From: Bacteroidota bacterium
GTDB lineage: Bacteria > Bacteroidota > Ignavibacteria > Kapaibacteriales > UBA961
DNA: 64,000 nt
Reading direction: 5' to 3'
Assembly (NCBI GenBank): GCA_018266765.1
Contig: JAFDZU010000035.1
Location: 9,910 to 73,909 of the forward strand
A model generated the notes under the pieces. That model was not told the DNA's origin and ran no database searches. It was given only the letters and a program-made list of their open reading frames with translations. Made by a program: the position numbers and the translations under genes. The stretch's first letter is position 1. Every line of letters begins with the position of its first letter. Of this stretch, positions 7,650-16,953 are shown piece after piece.

Positions 7650-9018
7650 AACTCTTTTTCTCGCCTTCATCTTCTTTTGATTTTTTTGTAGCTCTTGCTC
7701 CACCGGTAGGTTTATTTGGGGATAATGGTAATCCATTAAACTGTCGCCACAACTCATAACCTAACGGTACTTGATTTAGTTGCATCCACGTTCGAACCAT
7801 AGTCCCCGGGCGTAAATATTCTTGACTTGGCCATATTTCATTTTTCATTGAAGTATCAGGTTTAATAATAACCCTAAACATTCCACGTGCATTATCGTCA
7901 TCTACGACATCTATTATTTGAACTATCCCACCGTAGGTTCCGACTGTTGCTTGAGGCCATCCAGATACTTGAAGTGCAGGGAAACCGTCAAATTGTATTC
8001 GTACTGAAGTACCCGGCTGAATTAGAGGCGCATCATTTCCGGAAACATATACTTCTACAGCTTGATCTCTGGAAACTGGTGCTATGATGGCAAGTGGTTC
8101 TCCTTGTTTTACAATTTCACCTTTTCCAAAAGAATACAAGCGAACTATTCGGCAATCAACCTGAGCTTTTACAACCCCCGCTGTCCGTCTTTGGATTATA
8201 GAATTAAGCTCACTCTTTGATTTAGCTATAGAGCTTGTGATTGAACTCATAGATTCAATAGACTTAGATTCATCGGCAAGTGACTTTAAAATTTTGGAAT
8301 TACCTTCCGCCATTTTATTTTTAACATTTGCTTCCGCTTGAGATTCAGCATTCCGACTTGCTGTTAAATCTGCTTGCAATCGCTCGATTTTCGTTTGGGC
8401 TTCTTGATACGAGATTTTAGCTTGTTCGTATTCTCTTACCGATTTTAATCCTTTTTCATAAAGGTCTTTTCTATCTTGAAATCTTTGCAATGCAACTTCA
8501 AGATTTAGATTTTCGAGTTTAAGCTGTGCTTCGAGAGAAATACTTTTTTGGTTTGCTTGTTTTAATGCTTCTTGAGCGAATTGTACACTATATTTTTGTG
8601 CCTCTTGTTCGGCAGTTACTTGCTTTTTAAAAGCATCAATCTGTTGAATAATACTACGAGCTCTATCTTCTGTTGCTGTAAGTTGTTGCTGGGTATTATT
8701 AATTATATCAGGATCAATAAATTTGGGATCAATATCTTCAAATACAACAATAGTATCACCTTTTTTTATCATCTGACCTTCTTTTACTTTCCACTCACTA
8801 ACTCGCCCAACAATCTGCGATTCAATATATTGAGGTCGTTCTGAAGGAGAAAGTGCCGTTACTTGTCCTTTGGCATTTACAGTTTGCATCCATGGAACAT
8901 AGATTAAAGCAATGATTATCAAAGCTACTAATACAAGTATTACATAGCCAAAAAGTCTGAGAGTATTTGAAGATTTAATTAATTGTCTGGAAAATGCTAT
9001 GTTGTTGTTTACATTCAC
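7642..9018 (-). CDS. HlyD-family membrane fusion protein
   Basis: This 458-aa periplasmic adaptor has one N-terminal transmembrane helix (about residues 22-44), a lipoyl-like half ending VSEWKVKEGQMIKKGDTIVVFEDIDP, a long coiled coil (about residues 95-270, rich in Gln, Glu and Lys) and a second lipoyl/barrel part with YSFGKGEIVKQGEPLAIIAP. It should link the ABC exporter upstream with the TolC-like protein downstream, which overlaps its 3' end. The best start is GTG at 9018; I see no in-frame ATG before the membrane helix. Confidence 0.88.
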   Translation of the reverse strand: MNVNNNIAFSRQLIKSSNTLRLFGYVILVLVALIIIALIYVPWMQTVNAKGQVTALSPSERPQYIESQIVGRVSEWKVKEGQMIKKGDTIVVFEDIDPKFIDPDIINNTQQQLTATEDRARSIIQQIDAFKKQVTAEQEAQKYSVQFAQEALKQANQKSISLEAQLKLENLNLEVALQRFQDRKDLYEKGLKSVREYEQAKISYQEAQTKIERLQADLTASRNAESQAEANVKNKMAEGNSKILKSLADESKSIESMSSITSSIAKSKSELNSIIQRRTAGVVKAQVDCRIVRLYSFGKGEIVKQGEPLAIIAPVSRDQAVEVYVSGNDAPLIQPGTSVRIQFDGFPALQVSGWPQATVGTYGGIVQIIDVVDDDNARGMFRVIIKPDTSMKNEIWPSQEYLRPGTMVRTWMQLNQVPLGYELWRQFNGLPLSPNKPTGGARATKKSKEDEGEKKSYE

Positions 9019-9078
9019 AGTTACATCTTTAGTTAATATTATTATTTATTCTTATTTAGTTTAATATTCTCAAGGAAT

Positions 9079-11571
9079 TTAAACAATCAATTCCGGAAAT
9101 AATCGCCTAAATTCACCATCGTTTTCTATAACATTCTTTAGTGTTCCCATTTCTTGTATTTTTCCGTTTGAAAGTACAGCTATCTTCTTGCAATGTGAAA
9201 CGACATCAGGGTCATGCGTAATGTTAATAATTGTCCAAGGCAATGATGGATTATGTAATTCACTAATTAGTTCTAACTTTATATTTTCTTCTATTCCATT
9301 AAAAGCTTCGTCAATAATTAATAATCTGGGAGTACTTACAATTGCACGTGCAAGCATAAGACGTCGTTGTTGTCCTGTAGAAAGATTTTTACCATAACTT
9401 AATATTTGAGTTTCTAAACCTCTTGGCATAGTATAGATTTCATCTATTAATTTAACTAATGTTAGTGCTTTGATGATATCTGTATGGTTTATCCAATCAC
9501 GCCCCATTCGTATATTTTCGGATATTGTCCCTTCAATTATTTCTTCGTTTGGAAGACATAACCCTATATTTGACCGTAATTGAGTTAGGTCTATTGTACG
9601 CAAATCAAATTCATCAAAATATATCAATCCTGAGTAATTCTCATTAAGTCCAACGAGTAAATGGGCGATTGTAGATTTTCCTTCACCGCTTTTTCCGACT
9701 AAACAGAATCTATCGCCCTCCTCAATCTTTAAATTCACGCCTGTCAAAAGCTGATTGTCAGTATAAGAAAATACAATATTTTTCATAGTGATAGTAACGC
9801 CTTTTTCTATTTTGGGGAGAATTTCGCCTCCTGTTCTTTCTTGGTCAATATCGGTAATCTGCGCTAATTTTTCTAATGAGGTCAATAAATCATAAGAATT
9901 ATCAAGCTGTTTAAATAAACTTTCAACTGCCGCAATTAAATATAAAACTACAATTTGCGAAGCGACTAATTGCCCTAAGGATATTTGACGCTCAATAACT
10001 AAATACCCACCGGTAGCTAGTATCGTAGTTACAAGTATCACTTTCAGAATTACAGCACTAAACTGTTGTCGTAGCATCACTCTGAAATGTGCCTTCCTAT
10101 AAAACAAATATTGAGTAAGAAGTTGGTCAAGTTTCGTAAAAAGAAAGTGTGGTGAAGCAACTATCTTATAACTTGTTAAGCATCGCCCCACTTCTTCCAA
10201 TGCCGCCGCAATTAAGTATTTTTCGTGAGATTCATTGATACTGGTATGCAATCCTCCTCTACCAAAGAGAAAAATTATCACTATGGATAAGAGTACTAAT
10301 ACTATTCCGACAGCTAATAATAATGGGCTAAATAAAGCAAGAAGCACTATTGCAGAAATACCGATAAATACCGCTGAAATTCCATCTAATACTAAACGAC
10401 TAAAGGTTTTTTGAAGAGTTACCACATCAAAAAACCGATTAATTAATTCAGGTGCATACTCTTCTTGAAACTCTTCTGTTTTTGCATACGGAAGTTTTTG
10501 GGCAATTTCAAAAGATGTATTGACAAATATTCGTTGCTGTAATATTTCCACTATAAATTGTTGAATGAGGGTTAGTCCGCCTGTTATTAACAGGCCTACG
10601 AAAACAAACGCAGTCAAAACGATTAATGGCAATGAAACGATACCGGCAGTAATAGTTTGAACCAAGGAGTCTATTGCAAGTGGGGTTACAAGTGAAAAAA
10701 TACTCACTAAAGCACTATATCCTGTTAATACTAATAAATCTTTACGTTCAAAATTTATTAATTGAATAAGTTTGGATACCGGACGTAATGAAAATATTTT
10801 AAACGTTGAGTTTTTGGTAGTGTGGTGTTGATGTGAATGTCCATGATGACTTGTGTTACTTTGTTTATCAGAAATATAATTTAATGGATTTTCTGCAAAA
10901 ACTGCGTAAGAACCTTCAGCTGTGCTGGGTTGATCACTTAAATTAAAAGTTGGTGTAATTGATTTCCATAAGTTTTTCTCAGAAAATATCAGTTTCAATA
11001 AATCTTTTTTTGCCTGATTTTTAATTGAAACTGTTAGAATATATTCATTGACTTTCAGTAATTCATTCGTTCCGTATTGTTGAATAAATTGTTCAATATT
11101 TTCATTTTCAATGTTCTGTGATATTAAATAGCTTTTTACCTTTTTAATATCCTCTGTATTATTTGACAAAGTAAAGTTAACGTTTTTAATCGCACCAAGA
11201 AATTTATCTTTACTTAATTGTTTACTTTCGTTACTGTCTATAAATTCTATAGTTACATTAGCTTGACTGATTTTTTGTACCAATACCTGATGAATTTTAT
11301 CTTCATAAAAGATGCAGGTAAATATTGGAAAATTATAATGTCCCGGATTTAAAAATATTTCTTGAAAAGGAATTTTCCTAAGTTGCAACGGTATCCTTAT
11401 TGAATGAGCTACTTGAAGTACTACTCCTAAATTATCCCAACCTATAATAGGTGAACTGATATCAATGGCTTCTAATATTCTATACCGTAAATTCTGAATA
11501 TCATCGGTCTTGATTAGGCTGTTTAATATTATTTGAATTTTATCTATATCAATCTCTTTAGATGTCAACAT
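9079..11571 (-). CDS. ABC exporter with degenerate C39-like N-terminal domain (peptide/protein secretion ATPase)
   Basis: This 830-aa fused permease-ATPase belongs to the type I secretion/bacteriocin exporter class. Residues 40-150 look like the C39-like domain of such exporters but lack the catalytic Cys, so leader cleavage is not expected. A His-rich patch (HHGHSHQHH, about residue 240) separates it from the six-helix membrane domain (about 280-560). The ATPase domain has Walker A GKSGEGKST, a variant signature LSTGQQRR, Walker B LLIIDEAF and switch His NITHD. It is 60 bp upstream of the HlyD gene. The cargo is unknown. Confidence 0.86.
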   Translation of the reverse strand: MLTSKEIDIDKIQIILNSLIKTDDIQNLRYRILEAIDISSPIIGWDNLGVVLQVAHSIRIPLQLRKIPFQEIFLNPGHYNFPIFTCIFYEDKIHQVLVQKISQANVTIEFIDSNESKQLSKDKFLGAIKNVNFTLSNNTEDIKKVKSYLISQNIENENIEQFIQQYGTNELLKVNEYILTVSIKNQAKKDLLKLIFSEKNLWKSITPTFNLSDQPSTAEGSYAVFAENPLNYISDKQSNTSHHGHSHQHHTTKNSTFKIFSLRPVSKLIQLINFERKDLLVLTGYSALVSIFSLVTPLAIDSLVQTITAGIVSLPLIVLTAFVFVGLLITGGLTLIQQFIVEILQQRIFVNTSFEIAQKLPYAKTEEFQEEYAPELINRFFDVVTLQKTFSRLVLDGISAVFIGISAIVLLALFSPLLLAVGIVLVLLSIVIIFLFGRGGLHTSINESHEKYLIAAALEEVGRCLTSYKIVASPHFLFTKLDQLLTQYLFYRKAHFRVMLRQQFSAVILKVILVTTILATGGYLVIERQISLGQLVASQIVVLYLIAAVESLFKQLDNSYDLLTSLEKLAQITDIDQERTGGEILPKIEKGVTITMKNIVFSYTDNQLLTGVNLKIEEGDRFCLVGKSGEGKSTIAHLLVGLNENYSGLIYFDEFDLRTIDLTQLRSNIGLCLPNEEIIEGTISENIRMGRDWINHTDIIKALTLVKLIDEIYTMPRGLETQILSYGKNLSTGQQRRLMLARAIVSTPRLLIIDEAFNGIEENIKLELISELHNPSLPWTIINITHDPDVVSHCKKIAVLSNGKIQEMGTLKNVIENDGEFRRLFPELIV

Positions 11572-11643
11572 ATTTTATAATAAATCCAATCTAGTTAATA
11601 ATGGAATTGCTTATTTAAATTATTTATTTTGTGGTATAACTAT

Positions 11644-11979
11644 CTAAGGAGTTTTTGGGAGATTTGGATTTAATTTGGGGGGCATAATATGAATGCTATC
11701 TTTGGGAGTAAATTCATCCATACAATTTCTAAGCATCAGAAATGCGATGTCTGCGTCTTTGTTTCTCTCAGCATCTATAGAATTTTGTAATTTCATTTCA
11801 TCTACCATTTTTTTTTGAAATTCATTAACACAATCTATCATTTTCTGTTTGTCGCCTCCACTTTGCTTAATACATTCACATCCCAGATTTCCTATCTTTT
11901 CCCCGGGTGAAGTTGCACAAGAATCTGCAGAAAGCATCAAGACAACACCAACTATTAATAACAAAACCGACTTAATCAT
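11644..11979 (-). CDS. Small cysteine-containing secreted or lipoprotein, unknown function
   Basis: This 111-aa protein has a hydrophobic leader (residues 3-18) and a weak lipobox (SADSC, C21). Four more cysteines follow (C34, C36, C49, C85), with C34-E-C36 a close pair. The remainder is helical and charged with a Pro-rich tail. I do not recognise a family. It lies between the FG-GAP gene (38 bp upstream) and the ABC exporter (72 bp downstream) on the same strand. It could be an accessory lipoprotein or, more speculatively, a secreted cargo. Confidence 0.6.
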   Translation of the reverse strand: MIKSVLLLIVGVVLMLSADSCATSPGEKIGNLGCECIKQSGGDKQKMIDCVNEFQKKMVDEMKLQNSIDAERNKDADIAFLMLRNCMDEFTPKDSIHIMPPKLNPNLPKTP

Positions 11980-12017
11980 ATACTTCTTTCTATTTTACAC
12001 CCATTAATAAAAATATT

Positions 12018-15000
12018 TTAACGTAATTGATGACTTAAATTAATTGTCTTTTTAACAACCCCACCCTTATAAAAACTTATACTCTTTACTTCAGATGAAA
12101 TTATCATATTCATTGAACTTTGTGAAAGATACCCGGCTCCATAATAAAATTCATGACGACGAAATTGACCGTTTTTCAATGTTAGTATTGCATAACTAAA
12201 CCCTGATTTACTATCCACTTTCAACACAGATGTTTTTGAATCATTCCGTTTCTTGAAAACTTGTAATTGAGCATCATTATTACCTGCCATAATATACATT
12301 CCTTCATTATTGGCCGGAGTAACGGTAATTAAACTGCGTGCATCTTTCAAATCATAAAATCCACTTTCAGACTTATATGTCGGTTCAAATCCTCCCTTAC
12401 CGTCGCCCAGCATTAGGAATCCTTGGCTTGCGTCATATCGCCATGCTTCGCGGTCAGGTCCATAAAAATTACCAACAGCCAAAATATCAAGATTTCCATC
12501 GCTGTTATAATCTTCGACTGAAGTTCCAAAAATTGGCGCAGACTGCGCTATCATTGGCAAAGCGTGAATACTAAATTTACCTCCTCCAAGGTTTTCTATA
12601 TAACTGTTACCAAAATCAGTTGCTTTCAAATGTACAGCCGAATCTATCTGTTCTTTTGTAAACATTGAATGAAAATCAGCCAATGCAAAATCTTCGTATC
12701 GAGGGAATTTTTTATTGAGACTGGGCATTTGGTTATACATTGCATTAAACACTCGCAATGGATATTGTTTACCTTCTGTATAATATGTCATTACGTGATC
12801 TATACTTCCATTATCATCAAAATCGCTGGAATAAAGTTCGATTGGCTCTTTTTCTGATGCTTTATAACGGCAATTCAACCCTAAATTCCCCATAACATAA
12901 TCTATATCTCCATCATTATCGAAGTCACCTGCATTTATACTATTCCACCAACCATAAGCACCTTCTAAGCCACTTCCTTTTGTGACTTCCTTAAATCTTC
13001 CGCCCATATTTTGAAAGATATGCGGTGTCATCCATTCGCCGGTGACAATCAAATCTACTTGTCCGTCATTATTATAGTCTGTCCAAAGTGCCGAAGTTAT
13101 CATTCCTAAATGTACAATATCATGACACAATTGGTCTGTTACATCTATAAATGTCCCATGTTCATTTAAAAGAATATAACTTTGAGGGAAATCAGGATAT
13201 TTACCCGGAACATTCCGCCCACCGATAAATAAATCTAAATCACCATCATTATCAAAATCTCCTGCAACGACAGTTGATGTGCTTGTAAGCATTACAGGAA
13301 GTAGTCCTTTTGAAAATTTCCCCTTTCCATCGTTGATATAAAGTCTGTCTTGCAACAGTCGTGGTTCTTCAATACTTCCTTCGTTACCACCACTTGATAC
13401 ATATAAATCTAAATCACCATCACCGTCAGCATCAAAAAATAGAACTCCTTGATCTTCACACATTGAATCCAACGCTATAATTGCTTGCGGAGAAACTACA
13501 AATCGTCCATTGGATTGTTGAAGAAAAAGACTCCCGGGAATTCCTTGCGGACCACCGATGTAAACATCCTCTAATCCATCACCATTGACATCACCGACTG
13601 CCATACCCGGCCCATTTATCGAAAGACGATTAGGTAAAAGTCTATCTTGAAAGAAATCATCATAAATATTTTCATAATGTCTAAAATTTAAACTACTATC
13701 AGGAGATACGACAGTAAATATTGTTGGTTTTTGTTCAGATTGTATCATCTCAGCTTTTACTGAATTTACTTCTTTTATAATAATTCTTTGGTTCGCCTTC
13801 ACATTTTTCAGTGTTTGAGTCTCGCCGCCTAACCATCGAATTGTTAATTCATCTACTTTTGTTGCTGTTCCTAATCCAAAATGGGCTATAGCATCACCCG
13901 AAGAAGCAAAACCGCGAGTTCGTCCAAGCTCAACAATTTCAGATTTTCCATTGTACATAGCTTCAATTCTTGTCCCAAGTCCCTCTGTGTTTTTTCCTTT
14001 ACCTACTAATTTTACTTGTAAATAATTCCCTAAAGAATGCTCCCTGCTCATATTTCTATAGACAGTAGCCATCGTATCTATATTATTCAACACCAAATCT
14101 AAATCTCCATCATTATCGAAATCAGCATACGCGGCGGCCACTGTATTGTAAGGCACTTTGAACCCCCATTGATCACTTACATTAGCAAAAGAAAGGTCAC
14201 CGTTATTACGATATAAAAAATTCCCTACATGCGTACGTGGCAATTTCCTGAAATATGGGTCGAGGTCGAGGTCTTCAGTGTTGAATTTTTTCACAGAGTC
14301 TTCCATTAATTCAGCTAAATCATTTAATCCCATCTGCCGTAGGATATCAGGTGAGGCGGCATGACGGATGGCATCTCTGTCCATAATATCATATTTTAAT
14401 CCATTCGTTACTATAATGTCTTTATAACCATCATTATTAAAATCAGCGAAAAGAGTAGTCCAGCTCCAATCTGTTTGTGCTACTCCTGCTAAATAACCAA
14501 TATCACTAAATGTACCGTCTCCCCGATTTAACTGCAGGGTGTTTTTAACCATTTGAGTTGAATCGTACAATGTACTAAACGTAGATAAAGTTTCAAACTG
14601 TGTATTACGGCGTTTGTGATTATCCGGTAGCATATCCAACGTCATAAAATCAATAAAACCATCATTGTTTATATCTGCGGCATCGGACCCCATGCTGAAA
14701 TAACTTGTATGGTTTGTTGAACTTTTCGTAACATCTTTAAAGGTACCGTTGTGCTGGTTAAAATACAAGTGATCCGGTTCTTCAAAATCAACAGCTGTAT
14801 AAATATCAAGCCAACCATCGTTGTTATAATCTGCAATACTTGCACTTAATCCAAATCCTTTATGAACAATCCCGGCTTTTTCAGCAACATCTGTAAAAGT
14901 ATTATTGCCATTATTTTGATACAACTTGCTCGAAACGCCACCGGCTTTATATCCTAAATGTGAGATTCCATTAACTACTAAATACATATCCAAGTCGCCA

Positions 15001-15635
15001 TCATTATCATAATCAAAAAATGTTGCCTGAATACAATTACCTGCAAAGTCTAAACCATACTCTTTGGCTTTATCCGTAAATGTTCCGTCACCATTATTGA
15101 TAAACAACCTGTTAGGCGTTACATTATATTCAGATACATAAATATCTAAATCTCCATCACCATCAATATCAACCATTGTTGCACCGAATGAACAAGAAGC
15201 CGAATCACTCACTCCGGCAGATTCCGGTGCTACTTCAAATTTAAAATTTCCTTTATTGATAAAAAGTTGGTTCGGACGTGAAAATCGAGTTAAGTAAATA
15301 TCCGGCAAACCATCGCCATTAACATCCCCCACTGCGACTCCACCGGCAGCAATATTAAAGAGTTTACTTCCCGGTTTCAAATCTTTACCAGGAGGTATGA
15401 TATTATTAAATCGTAAATTCGTTTCATCCTCAGTCAATAATTCAAACACAGCTTCTTTCTCGGGTGAAATATTCTGAGTTGGTTTACTACTAGTTTTTGT
15501 TGGAGTTTGGCTCTTATAGGTTTTTGCCGGAATAGTTTTTTTTGAGGATTTATTTTTTTGTATGTACGAGAATGCTCCACCAAAAGTAAGCATGCTCAAC
15601 ACTATTGATATTGAAAGAATTCGTGAAATTTTCAT
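12018..15635 (-). CDS. FG-GAP/VCBS repeat protein with ASPIC/UnbV domain (CRTAC1-like)
   Basis: This is a large exported protein of about 1205 aa from the ATG at 15635; a TTG twelve bases upstream is less likely. It has a Sec signal peptide (about residues 1-26), a Lys/Thr/Pro-rich spacer, then many calcium-binding FG-GAP repeats with DxNxDGxxD loops such as DVNGDGLPD, DIDGDGDLD and DYDNDGDLD. An ASPIC/UnbV domain lies near residues 545-635 (GRTRGFASSGD, HFGLG), followed by a second set of FG-GAP repeats. This predicts two beta-propellers at the cell surface. Such proteins are frequent in Bacteroidota and Planctomycetes and are linked to adhesion or polymer binding. Nothing here shows the ligand. 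Confidence 0.85.
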   Translation of the reverse strand: MKISRILSISIVLSMLTFGGAFSYIQKNKSSKKTIPAKTYKSQTPTKTSSKPTQNISPEKEAVFELLTEDETNLRFNNIIPPGKDLKPGSKLFNIAAGGVAVGDVNGDGLPDIYLTRFSRPNQLFINKGNFKFEVAPESAGVSDSASCSFGATMVDIDGDGDLDIYVSEYNVTPNRLFINNGDGTFTDKAKEYGLDFAGNCIQATFFDYDNDGDLDMYLVVNGISHLGYKAGGVSSKLYQNNGNNTFTDVAEKAGIVHKGFGLSASIADYNNDGWLDIYTAVDFEEPDHLYFNQHNGTFKDVTKSSTNHTSYFSMGSDAADINNDGFIDFMTLDMLPDNHKRRNTQFETLSTFSTLYDSTQMVKNTLQLNRGDGTFSDIGYLAGVAQTDWSWTTLFADFNNDGYKDIIVTNGLKYDIMDRDAIRHAASPDILRQMGLNDLAELMEDSVKKFNTEDLDLDPYFRKLPRTHVGNFLYRNNGDLSFANVSDQWGFKVPYNTVAAAYADFDNDGDLDLVLNNIDTMATVYRNMSREHSLGNYLQVKLVGKGKNTEGLGTRIEAMYNGKSEIVELGRTRGFASSGDAIAHFGLGTATKVDELTIRWLGGETQTLKNVKANQRIIIKEVNSVKAEMIQSEQKPTIFTVVSPDSSLNFRHYENIYDDFFQDRLLPNRLSINGPGMAVGDVNGDGLEDVYIGGPQGIPGSLFLQQSNGRFVVSPQAIIALDSMCEDQGVLFFDADGDGDLDLYVSSGGNEGSIEEPRLLQDRLYINDGKGKFSKGLLPVMLTSTSTVVAGDFDNDGDLDLFIGGRNVPGKYPDFPQSYILLNEHGTFIDVTDQLCHDIVHLGMITSALWTDYNNDGQVDLIVTGEWMTPHIFQNMGGRFKEVTKGSGLEGAYGWWNSINAGDFDNDGDIDYVMGNLGLNCRYKASEKEPIELYSSDFDDNGSIDHVMTYYTEGKQYPLRVFNAMYNQMPSLNKKFPRYEDFALADFHSMFTKEQIDSAVHLKATDFGNSYIENLGGGKFSIHALPMIAQSAPIFGTSVEDYNSDGNLDILAVGNFYGPDREAWRYDASQGFLMLGDGKGGFEPTYKSESGFYDLKDARSLITVTPANNEGMYIMAGNNDAQLQVFKKRNDSKTSVLKVDSKSGFSYAILTLKNGQFRRHEFYYGAGYLSQSSMNMIISSEVKSISFYKGGVVKKTINLSHQLR

Positions 15636-15943
15636 AGGTGTATTCAAATAATATTAGAATAAAACAACTGTTTTGAATAGCAATTGATATACTCTATTCA
15701 ATAAATTCAAAAGAATAAAAACAATTTAACTTAAGTTAAATCAAAATACTTTCAAGGTATTTCAACAAACTAATCCTTTGCAAAATACATAATTTTTTGC
15801 AAAGGTAATTTGACTAATTTGTTAAAATAGGTTCTGAGAATATTACCCTCTACGACGCACTTCATCTCATTACTATTGCCGATTTACACTAGGGATTTTA
15901 TAGTGTAGTGGTTATTTTTAGGAAAAACAACTCATATTTTTTA
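15636..15943. other. Intergenic region upstream of the FG-GAP gene
   Basis: There is no convincing gene in these 308 bp. On the minus strand 15807-15800 reads TACCTTTG, a match to the -7 consensus TAnnTTTG that could start an FG-GAP transcript, but no -33 box is visible. A 7-bp inverted repeat (15885-15891 with 15901-15907) lies just past the LD-carboxypeptidase stop and lacks a U-tract, so it is at best a weak terminator. Confidence 0.4.
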
Positions 15944-16876
15944 TTAGTCAAGCGGACTTTCTATCATTCGCAAAAAAGAATCTTCATTGGAAATTTGAAC
16001 CGTTACTCCAAAAGGAAGGGTGATTTTTTCTGCTTGATGTCCATAAAGAATATTTCCAAGAGACGGTAATTTAGCTCGACTAACATAATCCAACAACACT
16101 TCATTCATCGGGCGTTGTGGAACTGTAGATTGGCGTACTCCTTCAGCTGTAAATTGACCGAAGCACAATCCCGATAGTTTATTCCAAAGCCCTGCATTTT
16201 CGCAATGCGACAACATCCTGTCAATTCGATACGGCTCTTCGCCGATGTCTTCTGCGAGCAATATGCCCCCTTCCCAATCAGGAGTATAAGGAGTGCCAAG
16301 CAATGTGGTCACAACCGTTAGATTACCGCAGAACAACCTTCCAGTTGCATTCCCTTCGTAGAAACGTTCAGCTGAAATATTTTGTTCAAGACCATATTTT
16401 GAGTTTGAAATTATTCCCCAAAACCATTCTTCGGCAAGTGGATGAAAAGTATCTGCCATATCTACTGATGGCATAGCTCCCGAAAATGTAATGAGTCCGG
16501 TTTTGCTGAAAATTGCCGATTGTAATGCTGTTGTATCGGAGAAACCAACCAAAATTTTGGGATTTTTGCGAATTAACTCATAATCTAATCCATTTAAAAA
16601 TCGAGCTGTTCCAAATCCACCGCGAGCACAAAATATAGCATCAATCGCAGGATTAGCAAACATATCTTCGATATCACTACGGCGTTCATCGTCTGTTCCG
16701 GCGAGATAACCGCCCCAAGAATTAAGTGCTGATTTCCCCAATTCTACCCGATAACCACATCGTTCGAGATAAGCAATTCCCCTTTCTAAGCGAAGTGGAT
16801 CGCGCTGTGGCGATGCAGGTGAAATTAATCCTATAACTGCATTTTTTTTTAAAGGTTTTGATTTGATTATTTCCAT
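15944..16876 (-). CDS. LD-carboxypeptidase (peptidase S66, LdcA/MccF-like)
   Basis: This 310-aa enzyme is the usual family length. The expected catalytic triad is visible: nucleophile S113 in LVGFSDTTAL, E209 in LLAEDIGEEPYRIDRML and H280 in ILYGHQAEKITLPFG. LdcA removes the terminal D-Ala from tetrapeptide stems during murein recycling in the cytoplasm; MccF-type members instead cleave microcin C-like peptides. The conserved ARGGFGTARFL supports the family but not the substrate. It follows the PsbP-like lipoprotein gene, from which a terminator separates it. Confidence 0.88.
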   Translation of the reverse strand: MEIIKSKPLKKNAVIGLISPASPQRDPLRLERGIAYLERCGYRVELGKSALNSWGGYLAGTDDERRSDIEDMFANPAIDAIFCARGGFGTARFLNGLDYELIRKNPKILVGFSDTTALQSAIFSKTGLITFSGAMPSVDMADTFHPLAEEWFWGIISNSKYGLEQNISAERFYEGNATGRLFCGNLTVVTTLLGTPYTPDWEGGILLAEDIGEEPYRIDRMLSHCENAGLWNKLSGLCFGQFTAEGVRQSTVPQRPMNEVLLDYVSRAKLPSLGNILYGHQAEKITLPFGVTVQISNEDSFLRMIESPLD

Positions 16877-16890
16877 AGAATCCTCATTAA

Positions 16891-16923
16891 AAACAACAAA
16901 AGGCGAACCTTTTTGCGTTCGCC
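16891..16923 (-). terminator. Intrinsic terminator after the PsbP-like lipoprotein gene
   Basis: On the minus strand GGCGAAC (16923-16917) pairs with GTTCGCC (16908-16902) across an 8-nt loop, followed by TTTTGTTGTTTTT. It lies 30 bp past the lipoprotein stop and 15 bp before the LD-carboxypeptidase start, so the latter either needs its own promoter or read-through. Confidence 0.7.
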
Positions 16924-16953
16924 CTTTGCTAACTTTTGCTAAAGTGTACTTAT

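Noticed and set aside
7650-7757. Longer N-terminus for the TolC-like protein at 6156-7649
   Set aside because: It would lie entirely inside the HlyD gene and put a charged stretch before the signal peptide; the ATG at 7649 has a good ribosome binding site.
11644-11979. The small Cys-rich protein as a bacteriocin cargo of the adjacent exporter
   Set aside because: It has a Sec-type leader with a possible lipobox and no double-glycine leader, and the exporter lacks the C39 protease Cys. Kept as unknown.
15885-15907. Hairpin downstream of the LD-carboxypeptidase gene as a terminator
   Set aside because: The stem is only 7 bp and no U-tract follows on the minus strand, so it is mentioned only within the intergenic entry.
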